A stretch of DNA of 64,000 nucleotides from CAZLFQ01 sp964558975 (GCA_964558975.1 CAZLFQ010000001.1:879624-943623); one strand, 5' to 3'; positions 18,031-27,090 are shown, numbered from the stretch's first letter. Numbers and translations: made by a program. Notes: generated by a model not told the origin, from the sequence alone.

Positions 18031-18060
18031 TCATATTGGTCTTATGGGGATTGGGTCAAT
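18031..18060 (-). promoter_or_regulatory. Promoter of the secreted protein/HExxH operon
   Basis: On the minus strand TTGACC (18060-18055) and TATGAT (18036-18031) are separated by 18 bases, five of six matches each. Transcription would start near 18024, about 19 bases before the ATG at 18005. Confidence 0.55.
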
Positions 18061-18094
18061 ATTTTTTTGATTTTTAGTTGATTTCTTCATTTAT

Positions 18095-19936
18095 ATGTTG
18101 TATATCACGATGTCCGCAGTTACATACAAACAAATTGTTGAGAATTTATGCATAATGAATAGCATTTCGTTACCCTCAAATCGACTAAAGTTTTTCGTGC
18201 ATTTTATGCGCAGACAAAGCTGGGGCTTTGTAGTTCTGTTTTTATGTTCCTTTGTTGTTGCAACAACAACTTCTATGTGGCCTATGATCACAGGCAGTCT
18301 TGTGGATGCATTGACACAATTTGAAGGCAATAAGTCAAATGTGTTTTTAGATCTTAAAAATCTATTTCTTGCTGCACTTTGCTTCTGGCTATTTGCAGAA
18401 CTAATGATGCGGCTACAGGGTTTCATAACCGCGATTGTATATCCCAGATTTGAGACAAATGTAAGGATGCAGACATTTGCTTACGTAAGCCATCACTCGC
18501 ATTCTTATTTTTCTCGGAATTTTGTTGGTGGAATCGCAAATCGAATTGGTGACTTGCCAAGAAGCGCGATTATGATTTTGGATTTCACTTTCGTAAATAT
18601 GTTACCAGTGATATTTGCCATTACTATCTCGGCTTACTTATTCTCACAACTTGATTTGGCTCTTGGATCTGTATTGTTCAGCTGGTTAAGTTTACATTTA
18701 TTAATTTGCTCATTTGCTTGTGCCAAGGCAGCATTACTTTCTAGAGATCATTCTGAAGCTAGGACTCGCTTATTAGGTAAGATTGTAGACTCCTTAGTAA
18801 ACAATCTTAACGTCAAGCTTTACAACAAATTTAAATATGAGCTTGATTATGTTTCAGAAGCACAAAACGAAGAAAGAAACCGCAATAGAGTTACTTTATT
18901 TTTCATCGAGAAAATTAAAGTACTACTCAGCATATTAGGGTTTTTTGGCGTTAGTGGACTATTCTATTTGACAGTTCGTTTCTGGCAAGTTGATAGAATT
19001 TCAATTGGCGACATGGTGTTTATTCTCAATACAACATTGAATGTATTGGTTTTGCTTTGGACAGCTACAGCAGAGATGACCTACCTGTTCAGAGAATTAG
19101 GTGTTATCAAACAAGCCTTACGTGTTGTAAAAGATCCTATCGAAATCAAAGATGCAAAAAATGCAACTGAGCTAGAAGTAAAGAAAGGTCAAATTGAATT
19201 TTGCAAAGTTACTTTTGATTACAAACATAATGATAATGTATTTAAAGAAAAATCTATCACTATAAAGGGTGGGCAAAAAATTGGATTAGTAGGCGTTTCA
19301 GGAAGTGGCAAAACCACTTTTGTCCATTTGATGCTGAGATTATTCGACTTAAATGCTGGCACAATTAAAATTGACGGTCAGGATATCAGTAAGGTTACTC
19401 TTAAGTCTTTAAGGGAGAATATTTCCTTTATTCCTCAAGAACCGATCTTGTTTCACAGAACTATTAGCGAAAACATTAGATACGGAACTGAAGAAGCTAC
19501 AGATGAAGAAATTATTCAAGCTGCAACAAAAGCTAATTGCCATGAATTCATTTCTAGTCTTGAACTAGGATATGACACAATGGTTGGTGAAAAAGCATCA
19601 AAAGTTTCAGGCGGGCAGAAGCAGCGTATAGCTATTGCGAGAGCCTTCCTACAGGACGCACCAATCTTAATTATGGATGAAGCAACTTCAGCGCTCGATA
19701 CTTTTACCGAAAAACAAATACAAGAGAGTCTAAAAACACTATTTAAAAAGAAAACTACAATAATTATAGCACATAGGCTTTCTACCCTCCAGTCAGTAGA
19801 TAGAATATTGGTTTTTGATAAAGGCACTATTGTTGAAGATGGCACGCACGAAGAACTTTTAGCTAAAGATGGTCATTACGCAATGCTTTGGAAAATGCAA
19901 ACTTTGGGAGTAATACCTGCAACGCTAGAGAATTAG
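18095..19936 (+). CDS. ABC exporter, fused membrane and ATPase domains (MsbA-like)
   Basis: 613 residues: a six-helix exporter-type membrane domain (about residues 30-330) followed by an ATPase domain with Walker A (GVSGSGKTT), Q-loop (FIPQEP), signature VSGGQKQR, Walker B (ILIMDEATSALD) and the switch histidine (IIAHRLSTL). This is the half-transporter architecture of lipid, peptide or drug exporters working as homodimers at the inner membrane. Substrate cannot be read from sequence. In-frame ATGs at 18110 and 18155 are alternative starts; the longest is kept. It is divergent from the secreted-protein operon and upstream of tatB. Confidence 0.93.
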   Translation: MLYITMSAVTYKQIVENLCIMNSISLPSNRLKFFVHFMRRQSWGFVVLFLCSFVVATTTSMWPMITGSLVDALTQFEGNKSNVFLDLKNLFLAALCFWLFAELMMRLQGFITAIVYPRFETNVRMQTFAYVSHHSHSYFSRNFVGGIANRIGDLPRSAIMILDFTFVNMLPVIFAITISAYLFSQLDLALGSVLFSWLSLHLLICSFACAKAALLSRDHSEARTRLLGKIVDSLVNNLNVKLYNKFKYELDYVSEAQNEERNRNRVTLFFIEKIKVLLSILGFFGVSGLFYLTVRFWQVDRISIGDMVFILNTTLNVLVLLWTATAEMTYLFRELGVIKQALRVVKDPIEIKDAKNATELEVKKGQIEFCKVTFDYKHNDNVFKEKSITIKGGQKIGLVGVSGSGKTTFVHLMLRLFDLNAGTIKIDGQDISKVTLKSLRENISFIPQEPILFHRTISENIRYGTEEATDEEIIQAATKANCHEFISSLELGYDTMVGEKASKVSGGQKQRIAIARAFLQDAPILIMDEATSALDTFTEKQIQESLKTLFKKKTTIIIAHRLSTLQSVDRILVFDKGTIVEDGTHEELLAKDGHYAMLWKMQTLGVIPATLEN

Positions 19937-19947
19937 TCCCTCTGGAC

Positions 19948-19966
19948 AAAGCAACACCTGTGCTTT
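19948..19966. other. Short hairpin between the ABC exporter and tatB
   Basis: AAAGCA (19948-19953) and TGCTTT (19961-19966) form a 6-base stem with a 7-base loop 12 bases after the ABC exporter stop. The following bases are only partly T, so it is at best a weak terminator or attenuator. Confidence 0.25.
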
Positions 19967-19997
19967 ATTGTTATTGAGTGTTATATATGGCCTAAAT

Positions 19998-20291
19998 ATG
20001 TTTGATTTTTCACTTCCAGAATTAGGTTTAGTTGGACTAATTGCCCTACTAGTTTTAGGGCCAAAAGACATGGTAATTTTTTTAAAGTCAGTGAGTCAAG
20101 CTTTTGGCAAAATAAAGAGCTATTATAATGATTATATTAAGTATCTAAATGATGCCATCAATGAAGTTGAAGCTGAAAAAAATGTTGTAGATATGATAGT
20201 CGATATGGATGGCAATATGCAGCGTGTTTACGACTTAAACAAAATTATGCCGCAAATTAAAGAAGTGGAAAAAGATGCAGCCAATCAATGA
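19998..20291 (+). CDS. tatB: Twin-arginine translocase subunit TatB
   Basis: 97 residues from the ATG at 19998. One N-terminal membrane helix (MFDFSLPELGLVGLIALLVL) is followed by the GPKDM hinge and an amphipathic helix, then an acidic tail. The L-G-P-K-x hinge and position directly before tatC indicate TatB rather than TatA. TatB binds TatC and the twin-arginine signal peptides of folded substrates. It overlaps tatC by 17 bases. A frame extension to 19968 is not needed. No separate tatA is in the window. Confidence 0.88.
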   Translation: MFDFSLPELGLVGLIALLVLGPKDMVIFLKSVSQAFGKIKSYYNDYIKYLNDAINEVEAEKNVVDMIVDMDGNMQRVYDLNKIMPQIKEVEKDAANQ

Positions 20292-21045
20292 TAACATATT
20301 ACCTGTATTAGATATGCCCATAATGGGGCACTTGCAAGAGCTTCGCAAACGCTTAATGATTAGCGTCTTCGCATTTATAATGGCATCTTGCATAGCGTAT
20401 GTATATGCAGAAAATATTTATAATTATTTAACACTTCCTCTGGCGGAAGCTTCTGGTGATAGAAATCATAAACTCATTTATACAGGCCTTACCGAAGCAT
20501 TTTTCACTTATGTGAAGTTGTCTTGTTTTGCAGGTTTCATTATTGCTTTTCCAGTAATAGCTACTCAGCTTTATTTTTTCATAGCACCGGGGTTATATCG
20601 CAAAGAGAAAGGTATTCTATTGCCATATTTAATTGCCTCCCCAATTCTATTCTTAATTGGAGCACTATTGGTGTACTATTATGTAATGCCGCTAGCATGG
20701 AAATTTTTTATTGGCTTTGAAACTATTGGTGCAAATGCAGTTATGCCTATGGTTTTAGAGGCCAGGGTAAGCGAATATTTAGCATTAGTTATAAGCCTAA
20801 TTATGGGGTTTGGCTTAGCTTTCCAAATGCCTATAATATTGGTTTTGCTAGCACAAATTGGTTTTGTTAAGGGTTCATGGCTTGCTGAAAAACGCCGTTT
20901 CGCAGTTGTTGTAATATTTGTTTTGGCAGCAATTTTAACCCCTCCAGATGTCATAAGCCAGATTGCATTGGCTATTCCTTTGCTGTTGCTTTACGAGATT
21001 TCTATTATAATATGCAGAAGAATTGAAAAGAACCGAGATCAGTAA
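20275..21045 (+). CDS. tatC: Twin-arginine translocase subunit TatC
   Basis: 256 residues with six hydrophobic segments and TatC signatures: HLQELRKRLMIS near the N terminus (first cytoplasmic region, which recognises the RR signal), FFIAPGLYRKEKG, and TPPDVISQIALAIPLLLLYE near the C terminus. Inner-membrane core of the Tat pathway for folded proteins. It overlaps tatB and is followed after 1 base by serS, the tatB-tatC-serS order common in alphaproteobacteria. Confidence 0.96.
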   Translation: MQPINDNILPVLDMPIMGHLQELRKRLMISVFAFIMASCIAYVYAENIYNYLTLPLAEASGDRNHKLIYTGLTEAFFTYVKLSCFAGFIIAFPVIATQLYFFIAPGLYRKEKGILLPYLIASPILFLIGALLVYYYVMPLAWKFFIGFETIGANAVMPMVLEARVSEYLALVISLIMGFGLAFQMPIILVLLAQIGFVKGSWLAEKRRFAVVVIFVLAAILTPPDVISQIALAIPLLLLYEISIIICRRIEKNRDQ

Positions 21046-21046
21046 A

Positions 21047-22318
21047 ATGCACGATATAAAATTTATTAGAGAAAACCCAGCAATCTTTGATGCCGCAATG
21101 GAACGTAGAGGCCTTGGCAAAATTGCTGCAAAACTAATTAAAATGGACGAAGAGATTAGAGATAATCAAACTCAGTTACAGGCGATTCAATCACGCAGGA
21201 ATGAACTTGCAAAAGCAATCGGCATGGCTAAAAGCAAAGGTGAGGACGCTGCAGCACTTATGCAAGAGGGTGAGGATATAAAACAAAAGACACCTGTACT
21301 TGAACAAGAAATTGAAAAGCTACAAACTGCCTTAGTGCAAGAATTAGAAGTTATTCCAAATATTTTGTCTGAAGATGTACCAGTTGGCGTTGATGATAAT
21401 GACAGCAAAGAACTTAGAACTTGGGGAGAAATTAGAAAATTTGATTTCAAACCCCTAGAGCACTTTGAGCTAGGTGAAAAACTAGGATTAATGGACTTTG
21501 AACAAACGGCAAAATTATCAGGTGCTAGATTTGTAACTCTCAAAGCAGGCCTTGCAAAATTAGAACGCGCACTTACAAATTTTTTCTTGGACAACCACAC
21601 TAACGAATTCGGCTATACTGAAATAGTCCATCCAACACTTGTCAAAACCGAGACTGTTTACGGAGTTGGGCAACTTCCTAAATTTGCTGAAGATCTTTTC
21701 AAAACAACAAATGACTATTGGCTAACATCTACAAGCGAAGTGTTTTTAACAAGTTTAGTTGCCGACCAAATTATCCCTGAAGAACAATTGCCATTACGAT
21801 TCACTGCTTATTCTTCATGCTTCAGATCTGAAGCTGGAAGTGCTGGTAGAGATACCAGAGGAATGATCAGGCAACATCAGTTCTCTAAAGTTGAGTTGGT
21901 AAGCATAACAAATGAAAAGGACTCAGCAGCAGAACATGAACGCATGGTAGGTATTGCGGAGACTTTGCTACAAAAATTAGGTTTGTCATATCGAGTTGTA
22001 ATGTTAGCAACAGGCGATACTGGTTTTCAATCAACCAAAACTTATGACATTGAAGTTTGGCTACCTGGACAGGATAGGTATAGAGAAATATCTAGTTGTT
22101 CGAATTGCACTGATTTCCAAGCCAGAAGAATGAAAGCAAGATTTAAAAGGCTTAGTGACAAGAAAAATTATTTTGTGCATACTTTAAATGGTTCTGGCTT
22201 ACCAATAGGAAGAACAATGATAGCGATTATGGAGAACTATCAAAATGCAGATGGTACGATTACAATTCCAGAAAAATTAGTCCCATACATGGGTGGTTTG
22301 AAAAAAATTGAGAGGTAA
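21047..22318 (+). CDS. serS: Seryl-tRNA synthetase
   Basis: 423 residues from the ATG at 21047 (MHDIKFIRENP). The first ~110 residues form the long helical tRNA-binding arm. The class II catalytic core follows with motif 2 (FRSEAGSAGRDTRGM...QHQF) and motif 3 (GSGLPIGRTMIAIMENYQ), plus SSCSNCTDFQARR. It charges tRNA-Ser and supplies the substrate used for selenocysteine where present. An extension to 21023 overlaps tatC and is not needed. It is followed closely by an RDD membrane protein gene. Confidence 0.97.
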   Translation: MHDIKFIRENPAIFDAAMERRGLGKIAAKLIKMDEEIRDNQTQLQAIQSRRNELAKAIGMAKSKGEDAAALMQEGEDIKQKTPVLEQEIEKLQTALVQELEVIPNILSEDVPVGVDDNDSKELRTWGEIRKFDFKPLEHFELGEKLGLMDFEQTAKLSGARFVTLKAGLAKLERALTNFFLDNHTNEFGYTEIVHPTLVKTETVYGVGQLPKFAEDLFKTTNDYWLTSTSEVFLTSLVADQIIPEEQLPLRFTAYSSCFRSEAGSAGRDTRGMIRQHQFSKVELVSITNEKDSAAEHERMVGIAETLLQKLGLSYRVVMLATGDTGFQSTKTYDIEVWLPGQDRYREISSCSNCTDFQARRMKARFKRLSDKKNYFVHTLNGSGLPIGRTMIAIMENYQNADGTITIPEKLVPYMGGLKKIER

Positions 22319-22321
22319 TAA

Positions 22322-22897
22322 ATGTTAGAAAAGCAGGATGTAAAGTATGCATCTTTTTCAACAAGAGTTTTAGCAATAGCTTTTGATTTTACAATTATAA
22401 CGTTCTTACTTTCTCCAGTATCACCTCATGTAAATGCTTTTCTACTGGCTAATCTCGATATAGAACAGTTTCTAATTTCTGGAACAAATAAGATTGATAT
22501 GTCTGCACTGTTGTCTTACTTATCTAATCAGAGCTTTTTTATTAAGTATTTTTCAGTCCAACTAGTAACTGTATCATTTATACTTTCAATCTTTCTAAGT
22601 TGTTGGCTAAAGTTTGGCAATACCCCGGGAAAATGGATTTTAGGATGCAAGATTGTTGATGCAGAAACCATGCAAACACCAAACCGCAATCAATACATTA
22701 AACGCGCGATTAGTTATTTTGTTTCCGGAATTCCATTTTGTATCGGGTTTTTTATTATGGCTTGGACAGATAAAAATCAATGCTGGCATGATAAGATCGC
22801 TAATACTGTAGTCATAAAAGTTAAGCACGATTTCACTTGGCTAAAACGATTTAAAGAATATATTACAGATCTAATGAAACGAAAGTCCGTTAGATAA
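22322..22897 (+). CDS. RDD family membrane protein
   Basis: 191 residues with about three hydrophobic segments. The RDD-domain segment NTPGKWILGCKIVDAETM followed by an RAISYFVS helix and a short DKNQCWHDKIANT loop is characteristic. RDD proteins are small inner-membrane proteins of mostly unknown, possibly transport-related function. The start is 3 bases after the serS stop, and the next gene follows after 3 bases, so it is inside one transcription unit. The C terminus is basic. Confidence 0.85.
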   Translation: MLEKQDVKYASFSTRVLAIAFDFTIITFLLSPVSPHVNAFLLANLDIEQFLISGTNKIDMSALLSYLSNQSFFIKYFSVQLVTVSFILSIFLSCWLKFGNTPGKWILGCKIVDAETMQTPNRNQYIKRAISYFVSGIPFCIGFFIMAWTDKNQCWHDKIANTVVIKVKHDFTWLKRFKEYITDLMKRKSVR

Positions 22898-22900
22898 TAT

Positions 22901-23908
22901 ATGAGGCATCTCTCAACTCTAGGTAATTATTTACCTCGCATTCTTCCAAATTTTTTTCGTGGTGACAGAATTGATGCATTGAGATTTGCACCATTAGATT
23001 TCTCCATACTTCCCAAACGCATAAATATCGTAGACGTAAGTGCTAGAGATGGTCTTCAAAATGAGCGGAATGCTTGGAATGTTTCAGAGAGAGTTAGTTT
23101 AATAAGAAGCCTATCATCAACTGGACTGAGTAACATCGAAGTAGGATCTTTTGTATCACCAAAAGCAGTACCACAAATGGCAGGTTCTGCTGACGTATTT
23201 GCAGGTATCAAAAATTTAACTACTGGATGCAGATATCACATGCTTGTTCCTAACACAAAAATGATGGAAAAAGCAATTGCTGCTGAAGTTAAGACAGTTA
23301 GTGTCTTTGTTTCTGCAGCTGAAGATTTTAGTCGTAGAAATACGAATCGCACAGTAGATGATAGCTTAAAAGAAACAGCAGAAGTTTGTAACCTTGCAAG
23401 AAGTGCTGGTATTAAAGTAAGGGGCTATGTTTCATGCGTTTTTCATTCAACTGACAAATCAGAAGTAATTACTCCTCGGAATGTTGTAAAAATCTCTGCA
23501 AAACTTCTCGATTTTGGGTGCTATGAAGTGTCCTTGGGTGACACTTTGGGAAGTGGCACACCATTGCTAACTGCAGAACTGATTTGCGCATTTCCTCTAG
23601 AAATGAGAAGATTTTTGGCAGGACATTTCCATGATACCCAAGGTAATGCCGTACGTAATTTTGTAGCTTCTATGCATTTTGGCGTAACAACATTTGATGC
23701 TACAGTTGGTGGCATAGGCGGATGCCCTTATGCACCCGGTGCAAAAGGCAATGTAGATATGAGAAAACTTTTATATATTTGCCAAGCTTTAAATATTCAC
23801 ACAGGCATTGATTACGAGAAAATATGCAAAATCAGCGACGATGTTTTAGCCAGCATAGATCGTAAAAAAGCTGAGCAGGAACTTTCAAATGTAGTGAGCA
23901 AATCTTAA
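22901..23908 (+). CDS. mvaB: Hydroxymethylglutaryl-CoA lyase
   Basis: 335 residues of the DRE-TIM metallolyase family. The VDVSARDGLQNER segment near residues 44-56 supplies the metal-binding aspartate and the DxxRDG-type arginine. HFHDTQGNA carries the metal histidines, and GGIGGCPYAPGAKGN near residue 270 holds the catalytic cysteine loop specific to HMG-CoA lyase. It cleaves HMG-CoA to acetoacetate and acetyl-CoA in leucine degradation. About 37 residues precede the usual family start, a modest N-terminal extension. No other leucine-degradation gene is adjacent. A homologous enzyme acting on related acyl-CoAs cannot be excluded. Confidence 0.9.
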   Translation: MRHLSTLGNYLPRILPNFFRGDRIDALRFAPLDFSILPKRINIVDVSARDGLQNERNAWNVSERVSLIRSLSSTGLSNIEVGSFVSPKAVPQMAGSADVFAGIKNLTTGCRYHMLVPNTKMMEKAIAAEVKTVSVFVSAAEDFSRRNTNRTVDDSLKETAEVCNLARSAGIKVRGYVSCVFHSTDKSEVITPRNVVKISAKLLDFGCYEVSLGDTLGSGTPLLTAELICAFPLEMRRFLAGHFHDTQGNAVRNFVASMHFGVTTFDATVGGIGGCPYAPGAKGNVDMRKLLYICQALNIHTGIDYEKICKISDDVLASIDRKKAEQELSNVVSKS

Positions 23909-23910
23909 TA

Positions 23911-24060
23911 TTAGCTTGCCTGCTCTACTAAAAAGTCTACAAAAGCGGCTTCATCAATATGATGTTTTTCAATTAATCCCCTATTGTGTTCACATGAAGT
24001 GGTTTTTGAGTTTCTAGTTGCGGCCAGTATCTCGAACGCAAACATTGAAATTTCAATCAT
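23911..24060 (-). CDS. Small open frame (49 aa), possible gene or remnant
   Basis: An ATG at 24060 opens 49 codons ending in TAA at 23913-23911, 2 bases beyond the HMG-CoA lyase stop and convergent with it. The product starts MIEISMFAFEILAATRNS and ends FVDFLVEQAS; composition is ordinary protein-like. There is no recognisable ribosome binding site and no homology I can name. It fills most of the 291-base gap before the next gene and may be the tail of a decayed gene. Confidence 0.3.
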   Translation of the reverse strand: MIEISMFAFEILAATRNSKTTSCEHNRGLIEKHHIDEAAFVDFLVEQAS

Positions 24061-24199
24061 CCGGGTCTAATTCGAAAGTTGTACGCTAAGCTTATAAGGC
24101 AACTGTCTTATCTTAATGAGTGATTTGAACTAAATCATTACTTCCAAAAATAATTGTTATGAACTTTAGTTATATGTTAGAGTGCCTGCCTCAACTAAA

Positions 24200-24733
24200 A
24201 TGGATACATTAATGACTACAACAAACTTTAACTGCCCCTTTACTAAAAACACATGCAATGACATACCAGATGTAACATATAAAAAAACATGGCACGCTGG
24301 CGGCACTGGCTATATTGATGGTGTAAAACCAAGTGATGATGTTTTTCAAAACACAGCAGTGGTAAAATTTGTGGACGAATATGATCGCTCTGCAATTTCA
24401 TTAAAATATACAACATCTTGTCCTTCTCAAGATGATCATGAATATGTTGTTACAGCTTTTGAGCGTTACACTGATGATCATGAATTATGGGTGTTTGGTG
24501 GTCATTATGCAAATCAAGCTGCTACAAAAGTGGGAGTAGTTAAAATCAACTGGCTTGAAAGTTTAATTAATAATGGACAAGAAAATTTTTCAAGATGGAT
24601 TGGAATTGAAAATGGCAACTATGACAAGCCAATTTACGAAGAATGCACTATTACTTTAGCTGAGCCCCTAAAGGATATCAGCTTTTTGATGGATATGTAT
24701 TCAAACACTATCCACGCTAAAGATTACTTATAA
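24200..24733 (+). CDS. Uncharacterised protein (177 aa)
   Basis: Not recognised. From the ATG at 24200 it is 177 residues, acidic and rich in aromatic residues and tyrosine, with several predicted beta strands (HELWVFGGHYA, KVGVVKINWLE) and no signal peptide. The start is uncertain: a GTG at 24182 and an ATG at 24212 are also in frame and none has a clear ribosome binding site. It stands alone between the HMG-CoA lyase gene and a convergent small membrane protein gene. Confidence 0.6.
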   Translation: MDTLMTTTNFNCPFTKNTCNDIPDVTYKKTWHAGGTGYIDGVKPSDDVFQNTAVVKFVDEYDRSAISLKYTTSCPSQDDHEYVVTAFERYTDDHELWVFGGHYANQAATKVGVVKINWLESLINNGQENFSRWIGIENGNYDKPIYEECTITLAEPLKDISFLMDMYSNTIHAKDYL

Positions 24734-24761
24734 AAATTTTATGCCGCATTTAGCAGCACTC

Positions 24762-24798
24762 AAAAAATTAGGCTGCCTTAGTTTTCCTAAGACAGCCT
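24762..24798 (-). terminator. Rho-independent terminator of the gene at 24831-25277
   Basis: Arms AGGCTGCCTTAG (24770-24781) and CTAAGACAGCCT (24787-24798) form a 12-base stem with a 5-base loop. On the minus strand the single non-Watson-Crick pair is a G-U wobble and the stem is followed by AA and six T (24767-24762). The plus-strand side lacks a T run, so it serves the minus-strand gene. Confidence 0.8.
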
Positions 24799-24830
24799 AG
24801 AAAGTGCGATTGAATATAATTAAATTACAT

Positions 24831-25277
24831 TTAGATACAGTACTCAGGATCGCACTGGCCAACAATTTCAAAAACCTTTGCTTCAACTCTTTCGCCTGAA
24901 TAGAAACAAATTTCTACATTTTCTCTTAAATTTTCTAGTACTCCAGTTCTTCCTTGAGCAACTAATGCATCAAGAAAAGCAATGGTATCATCAATATGCG
25001 AGCCCTCTTGTGTAGAATAGTCACAAAACCAGTACAAACCCTTATTAATTTCGCTGTCGGAGATGTAGTTGATTGCAGACTTATGTGCAGGAGAAGACAA
25101 GAACACCTCTAGTGCTTTTTTTGTATTTGCATTGGATACTTCCCTATGAAATGCAGCAGTATAATCAGGATAAAAGTAATTATAAGCTTTAGGAGCCATT
25201 AAAGTACCTAGTACTGAAGCAGCAAATCCTAAACTTACCACTTCAGAAAAGTGTGATTTAAGGTAATTATATGTCAT
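24831..25277 (-). CDS. Small membrane-anchored protein of unknown function (148 aa)
   Basis: Not recognised. 148 residues with one N-terminal hydrophobic segment (VVSLGFAASVLGTLMA) that could anchor it in the inner membrane, followed by a soluble part with three cysteines towards the end (FCDYS, ICFYS, GQCDPEYC). It has a complete single-gene layout: extended -10 promoter, GAGG ribosome binding site 4 bases before the ATG, and a strong terminator 30 bases after the stop. Such a layout suggests an expressed, independently regulated gene. Confidence 0.7.
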   Translation of the reverse strand: MTYNYLKSHFSEVVSLGFAASVLGTLMAPKAYNYFYPDYTAAFHREVSNANTKKALEVFLSSPAHKSAINYISDSEINKGLYWFCDYSTQEGSHIDDTIAFLDALVAQGRTGVLENLRENVEICFYSGERVEAKVFEIVGQCDPEYCI

Positions 25278-25306
25278 TTTTCCTCATTTTTAATTTTGAA
25301 AGTGAT

Positions 25307-25334
25307 ATAATAGCATAAAAGCCGGGTTTCGCAA
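25307..25334 (-). promoter_or_regulatory. Extended -10 promoter for the gene at 24831-25277
   Basis: Minus strand: TTGCGA (25334-25329), 16-base spacer, TATTAT (25312-25307) preceded by TGC (extended -10). The start site would be near 25300, about 23 bases before the ATG. Confidence 0.6.
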
Positions 25335-25377
25335 ACTTTAAAACTACATACTATGTATAAGCTTGACGATTCAAGGG

Positions 25378-27090
25378 TTAGTTTTTAGGTTTTTTATATC
25401 TAGCTTCATAGACTAAAGAAAGCTTCTCTTGAACTTCTGGATCTTCTTGTTTTCTTGGCTTCACACCCAGAATTGGTGCAATACGTGAAATTACATTCCC
25501 AGCTACAGGCGCAGCAATTGCTCCACCAGTTGTAAACCCGCCATTAATTGAATTTGCCTTAGCTTCATCAATCATTACCATCACAACGTATTTCGGGTCA
25601 TCAATTGGGAAAGCACAAATGAAAAGCGCAATATTAGATTTTTTACTGTAGCGGTTTCCAACAATCTTTTCTGCGGTACCTGTTTTACCAGCAACCACAT
25701 AGCCATCTGCATTAGCTTTTCTTCCAGAACCACCCGTGACAACTAGGCGTAACATTTTTCTCATAGTTTCTGAAGTTGATTGGTTTAGAATCTGTTCACC
25801 ATCTAGATCTTCAGGATCATCAACTTTTAATAGCGTTGGTTTAAATAATTTGCCTCCATTTACAACAGAAGCAAATGCTCTAACTGTATGAAGTGGCGTC
25901 ACTGAAATTCCATGACCATAACTAATTGTAATTAGGCTTGCCTGACTCCACCTTTTATCTGAAGGGTAAAGTGAATGTGATTTTTCAGGTAACTCAATTT
26001 CTAAAGGCTGCATCAGTCCGAATTTATTTAGGTATTTTTTCTGACTCTTCACACCAACCTTCAAACCAATCTGAGCTGTTCCAATATTAGATGAATACAT
26101 CAAGATCTCTGGAACCGATAGAACCCCACCTTTGCCTCTAAAATCACTTATTCTATGATTGCCTACGAGTATTGGAACTGCGGTATCAAATGCATCGTTC
26201 ACTCTTATAAAGTTACCATCCAAGCCCATTGCAGTTGTTAGAACTTTAAACGTTGAACCCATCTCGTAAACGCCTAACGTCACCTGATTGAATCTTTGTC
26301 TTTCTTTTGCTGCACCCGCATGATTTGGATCAAAATCTGGCAGGCTTGCCATTGCAACTATTTCACCAGTATTTGCATCCATAACAATTCCCGACGCACC
26401 AATCGCATTATGCAACTTAGCTTGATCTGCTAGTTCTTCGCGCAAAACTTCTTGAACTCTTAAATCAAGAGAGAGTTGCAGTGGTTTATTATTATTTGAG
26501 AGATACTCATCAAATTGTTTTTCCATTCCAGAAATTCCGTTGCCATCCAAATCAACAAAACCCAAAACATGAGAGAATAAATTGTTATGTGGGTATACTC
26601 TTTTTTCTTCGCGTATAAAATATAATCCGGGCAAACCAAGATCATTCACAGATTGCTGCTCTTTTGGTGTTAAATGTCTTTTTATCCAAATGAAACTTTT
26701 TCCTGGTTTTAGATTCTCTGTAAGTTCATTACACTTTTTAATTGCTAGCTGCTTACATAATTCATGCGCAGTATCTTTATAATCAATAACTTCATTTGGA
26801 TTCGCATATAACGATGCTGTAGATAGATTAACTGCGAGCATCGCACCGTTTCTATCTGTTATACTAGCACGCTGAACAAAGAAATCTGCGCTGTTGGCTT
26901 TACTACTAATTTTGATGTCTTCCGAATTAGAAAGACTTACTTCAAATAACCTAAAAATTAGTACAAAAAAAACAAAACATGTTGCTACTAAAACTACTGC
27001 AAGACGATTTCGACTTACTTCCAATGCAGAATCTTCAACAACTTTAGTTGTTGGCTTAAATTTCATTCTCTCTTTAAGCATGGAATTCAT
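25378..27090 (-). CDS. ftsI: Peptidoglycan D,D-transpeptidase FtsI (PBP3)
   Basis: 570 residues: a cytoplasmic N terminus, one membrane helix (about residues 30-50), a pedestal domain and a class B penicillin-binding transpeptidase domain. The active-site motifs are present: S-T-F-K (GSTFK, about residue 280), S-S-N (MYSSNIG, about 330) and K-T-G (VAGKTGTAEK, about 468). It crosslinks septal peptidoglycan in the divisome. The gene overlaps ftsL by 4 bases and follows rsmH-ftsL in the classical order, but murE and murF do not follow. The next gene downstream is an unrelated small one. Confidence 0.95.
   Translation of the reverse strand: MNSMLKERMKFKPTTKVVEDSALEVSRNRLAVVLVATCFVFFVLIFRLFEVSLSNSEDIKISSKANSADFFVQRASITDRNGAMLAVNLSTASLYANPNEVIDYKDTAHELCKQLAIKKCNELTENLKPGKSFIWIKRHLTPKEQQSVNDLGLPGLYFIREEKRVYPHNNLFSHVLGFVDLDGNGISGMEKQFDEYLSNNNKPLQLSLDLRVQEVLREELADQAKLHNAIGASGIVMDANTGEIVAMASLPDFDPNHAGAAKERQRFNQVTLGVYEMGSTFKVLTTAMGLDGNFIRVNDAFDTAVPILVGNHRISDFRGKGGVLSVPEILMYSSNIGTAQIGLKVGVKSQKKYLNKFGLMQPLEIELPEKSHSLYPSDKRWSQASLITISYGHGISVTPLHTVRAFASVVNGGKLFKPTLLKVDDPEDLDGEQILNQSTSETMRKMLRLVVTGGSGRKANADGYVVAGKTGTAEKIVGNRYSKKSNIALFICAFPIDDPKYVVMVMIDEAKANSINGGFTTGGAIAAPVAGNVISRIAPILGVKPRKQEDPEVQEKLSLVYEARYKKPKN

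Noticed and set aside
24080..24181. Small hairpin TGATTT-GAACT-AAATCA in the leader of the gene at 24200, considered as a riboswitch or terminator
   Set aside because: Only about 8 base pairs, no T run, no conserved riboswitch core; too weak to report as a feature.
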